A program made the translations under genes and the position numbers. From the NCBI GenBank assembly GCA_017991025.1, contig JAGNMT010000234.1, positions 1 through 6,131 on the forward strand: 6,131 bases of DNA, read 5' to 3'. The DNA comes from Verrucomicrobiales bacterium. GTDB taxonomy: Bacteria > Verrucomicrobiota > Verrucomicrobiia > Verrucomicrobiales > DEV007. Each line of letters begins with the position of its first letter. Position 1 is the stretch's first letter. A model generated the notes under the pieces. That model was not told the DNA's origin and did not search any database. It worked only from the letters and a program-made list of their open reading frames with translations. Below, in pieces: positions 5,272 to 6,131 of the stretch.

Positions 5272-5301
5272 AGCAGCGTTCTGGTCATATTACCTAACCA
5301 G

Positions 5302-6131
5302 ATGAAATCCCTCCATTCTGCTCTGCCGCAACGTCTTTCGCTGGTCGCCGATACGGCACGGGCTCTCAGAGAAAACATTCAACGCGGAGTATGGGAGGGA
5401 CAGTTGCCGGGCGAACGGGAATTATGCGCCCGACTCCAGGTGAGCCGCCCTACACTGCGGGCGGCGCTGGAGGAACTGCAGCGCGACGGTACCCTCCGAG
5501 TCGAAACGAGGAAGCGGCGGCACATCCTCGCTGCTCCGGATGCCCCCGGGTCCTCAAAACAACGAGTCATTGCGGTCCTGTCCCCGCGCCCCCTCCTTGC
5601 CATGCCCCCCTCCGCCGTCGTCATGGTCGACGAACTGCGAACCAATCTCGCCCGAGCCGGCTTCGAACTGGAACTGATCGTAAATCCGGCTGCCTTCTCC
5701 GAGCACCCCGAAAGGTCTCTCGAAGCGCTCGTCTCAAGATCACGCGCCTCCGTCTGGATACCTTTTGGCTCGCGTGAACCCATGCAGCAGTGGTTCCTTC
5801 AGCGGCAACTTCCCTGCCTCGTCGCAGGATCCTGCGCGCCGGGGATAGCACTCCCATCGATCGATATCGACTACCGTGCGACCTGTCGTCATGCCGGGGG
5901 ATTGCTGCTCGGAAAGGGACATCGTCATATCGCCCTCTGCCTCCCGGAAGGATCGACCGGAGGCGAAGCTGACAGTGAGACCGGACTGAGAGAGTCGATG
6001 AAAAAAGTTGGTGAGAAGGACCTCATGGTAATCCGCCATGATGGGATTCCGGCAAATCTATGCCGACTCCTCGACACAGCGATCTCCTCCGGGCGCCCGC
6101 CTACCGCAATTCTGGTTGCCCGTGCCGTTCA
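5302..6131 (+). CDS. GntR-type HTH regulator with LacI-like ligand-binding domain, 3' end outside window
   Basis: From ATG 5302 the frame is open for 276 codons plus two bases to the right edge, so the C-terminus is missing. Residues about 12-75 form a GntR winged helix-turn-helix: the core is LPGERELCARLQVSRPTLRA (35-54), continuing ALEELQRDGTLRVE (55-68). After a short linker, VIAVLSP at 89-95 starts a type I periplasmic-binding-protein fold like that of LacI/GalR. DIDYRATCRHAGGLLLGKGH (188-207), followed by RHIALCLP, matches the conserved inter-lobe segment of that family. The ligand is thus probably a sugar or sugar derivative, and the protein should bind DNA as a dimer. It is divergent from the RraA-like operon across 72 bp, so it likely controls that operon and itself. 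The start is chosen because it begins just before the HTH; no Shine-Dalgarno sequence is visible (ACCAG precedes it). Confidence 0.9.
   Translation, partial: MKSLHSALPQRLSLVADTARALRENIQRGVWEGQLPGERELCARLQVSRPTLRAALEELQRDGTLRVETRKRRHILAAPDAPGSSKQRVIAVLSPRPLLAMPPSAVVMVDELRTNLARAGFELELIVNPAAFSEHPERSLEALVSRSRASVWIPFGSREPMQQWFLQRQLPCLVAGSCAPGIALPSIDIDYRATCRHAGGLLLGKGHRHIALCLPEGSTGGEADSETGLRESMKKVGEKDLMVIRHDGIPANLCRLLDTAISSGRPPTAILVARAV

Larger units (their letters stand above)
5230..5301. promoter_or_regulatory. Divergent intergenic control region
   Basis: These 72 bp separate the starts of the RraA-like operon (minus) and the GntR/LacI regulator (plus), so they must hold the promoter of at least one and probably both. 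They contain the inverted repeat and the minus-strand promoter candidate listed separately. I could not find a convincing plus-strand -35/-10 pair; CATATT at 5286-5291 is a weak -10 candidate but would sit only 11 bases before the regulator ATG. Neither flanking gene has a Shine-Dalgarno sequence here. Confidence 0.7.

Overview
The window reads as part of a carbohydrate-handling gene cluster from a GC-rich Gram-negative bacterium. The most likely source is the PVC group, with Verrucomicrobia more likely than Planctomycetes. This is inferred from the gene set: secreted Asp-box and GH32-like propeller proteins, a secreted beta-helix protein, RraA-family and PhyH-family enzymes, a GntR/LacI hybrid regulator, and a RAYT whose N-terminus (FFNP...LPHWRQ...FVTFRLSDSLP) is of the type I associate with Verrucomicrobia. 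No 16S rRNA or other taxonomic marker is present.

Layout: six genes lie on the minus strand and are transcribed from right to left. They are an RraA-family protein (4459-5229), a PhyH-family dioxygenase (3719-4459), a REP-associated tyrosine transposase (RAYT, 3013-3624), a secreted right-handed beta-helix protein (1769-3016), a secreted GH32-like beta-propeller protein (387-1772) and the 5' part of a secreted sialidase-like protein (336 down to the left edge). A GntR-type regulator with a LacI-like ligand domain starts at 5302 on the plus strand and runs off the right edge. It faces the operon across 72 bp that hold a candidate operator, CTTGCC-N10-GGCAAG, overlapping a candidate promoter for the operon. 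Three junctions are 1-4 base stop/start overlaps, so the genes look translationally coupled.

The most interesting region is 2941-3715. The RAYT gene is bracketed by two REPINs, each a pair of inverted REP palindromes with a 7-bp stem (GCGGGCA/TGCCCGC). The two REPINs mirror each other, including their loop variants (CTCC outermost, CTCT innermost). The downstream REPIN is not extragenic. It lies in frame inside the first 26 codons of the beta-helix gene and encodes most of its predicted signal peptide. That gene's Shine-Dalgarno sequence and start codon lie in the last codons of the RAYT gene. The secreted protein therefore appears to have acquired its translation start and much of its export signal from a RAYT/REPIN element.

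Inferred joint role: the regulator senses a sugar or sugar acid and controls the divergent operon. The secreted beta-helix, propeller and sialidase-like proteins would act on a polysaccharide or glycoconjugate outside the cytoplasm, and the RraA-like and PhyH-like enzymes would act on small molecules inside it. The substrate cannot be read from the sequence. No tRNA, rRNA, CRISPR array or clear intrinsic terminator was seen, and no stretch longer than 100 bp lacks a gene.
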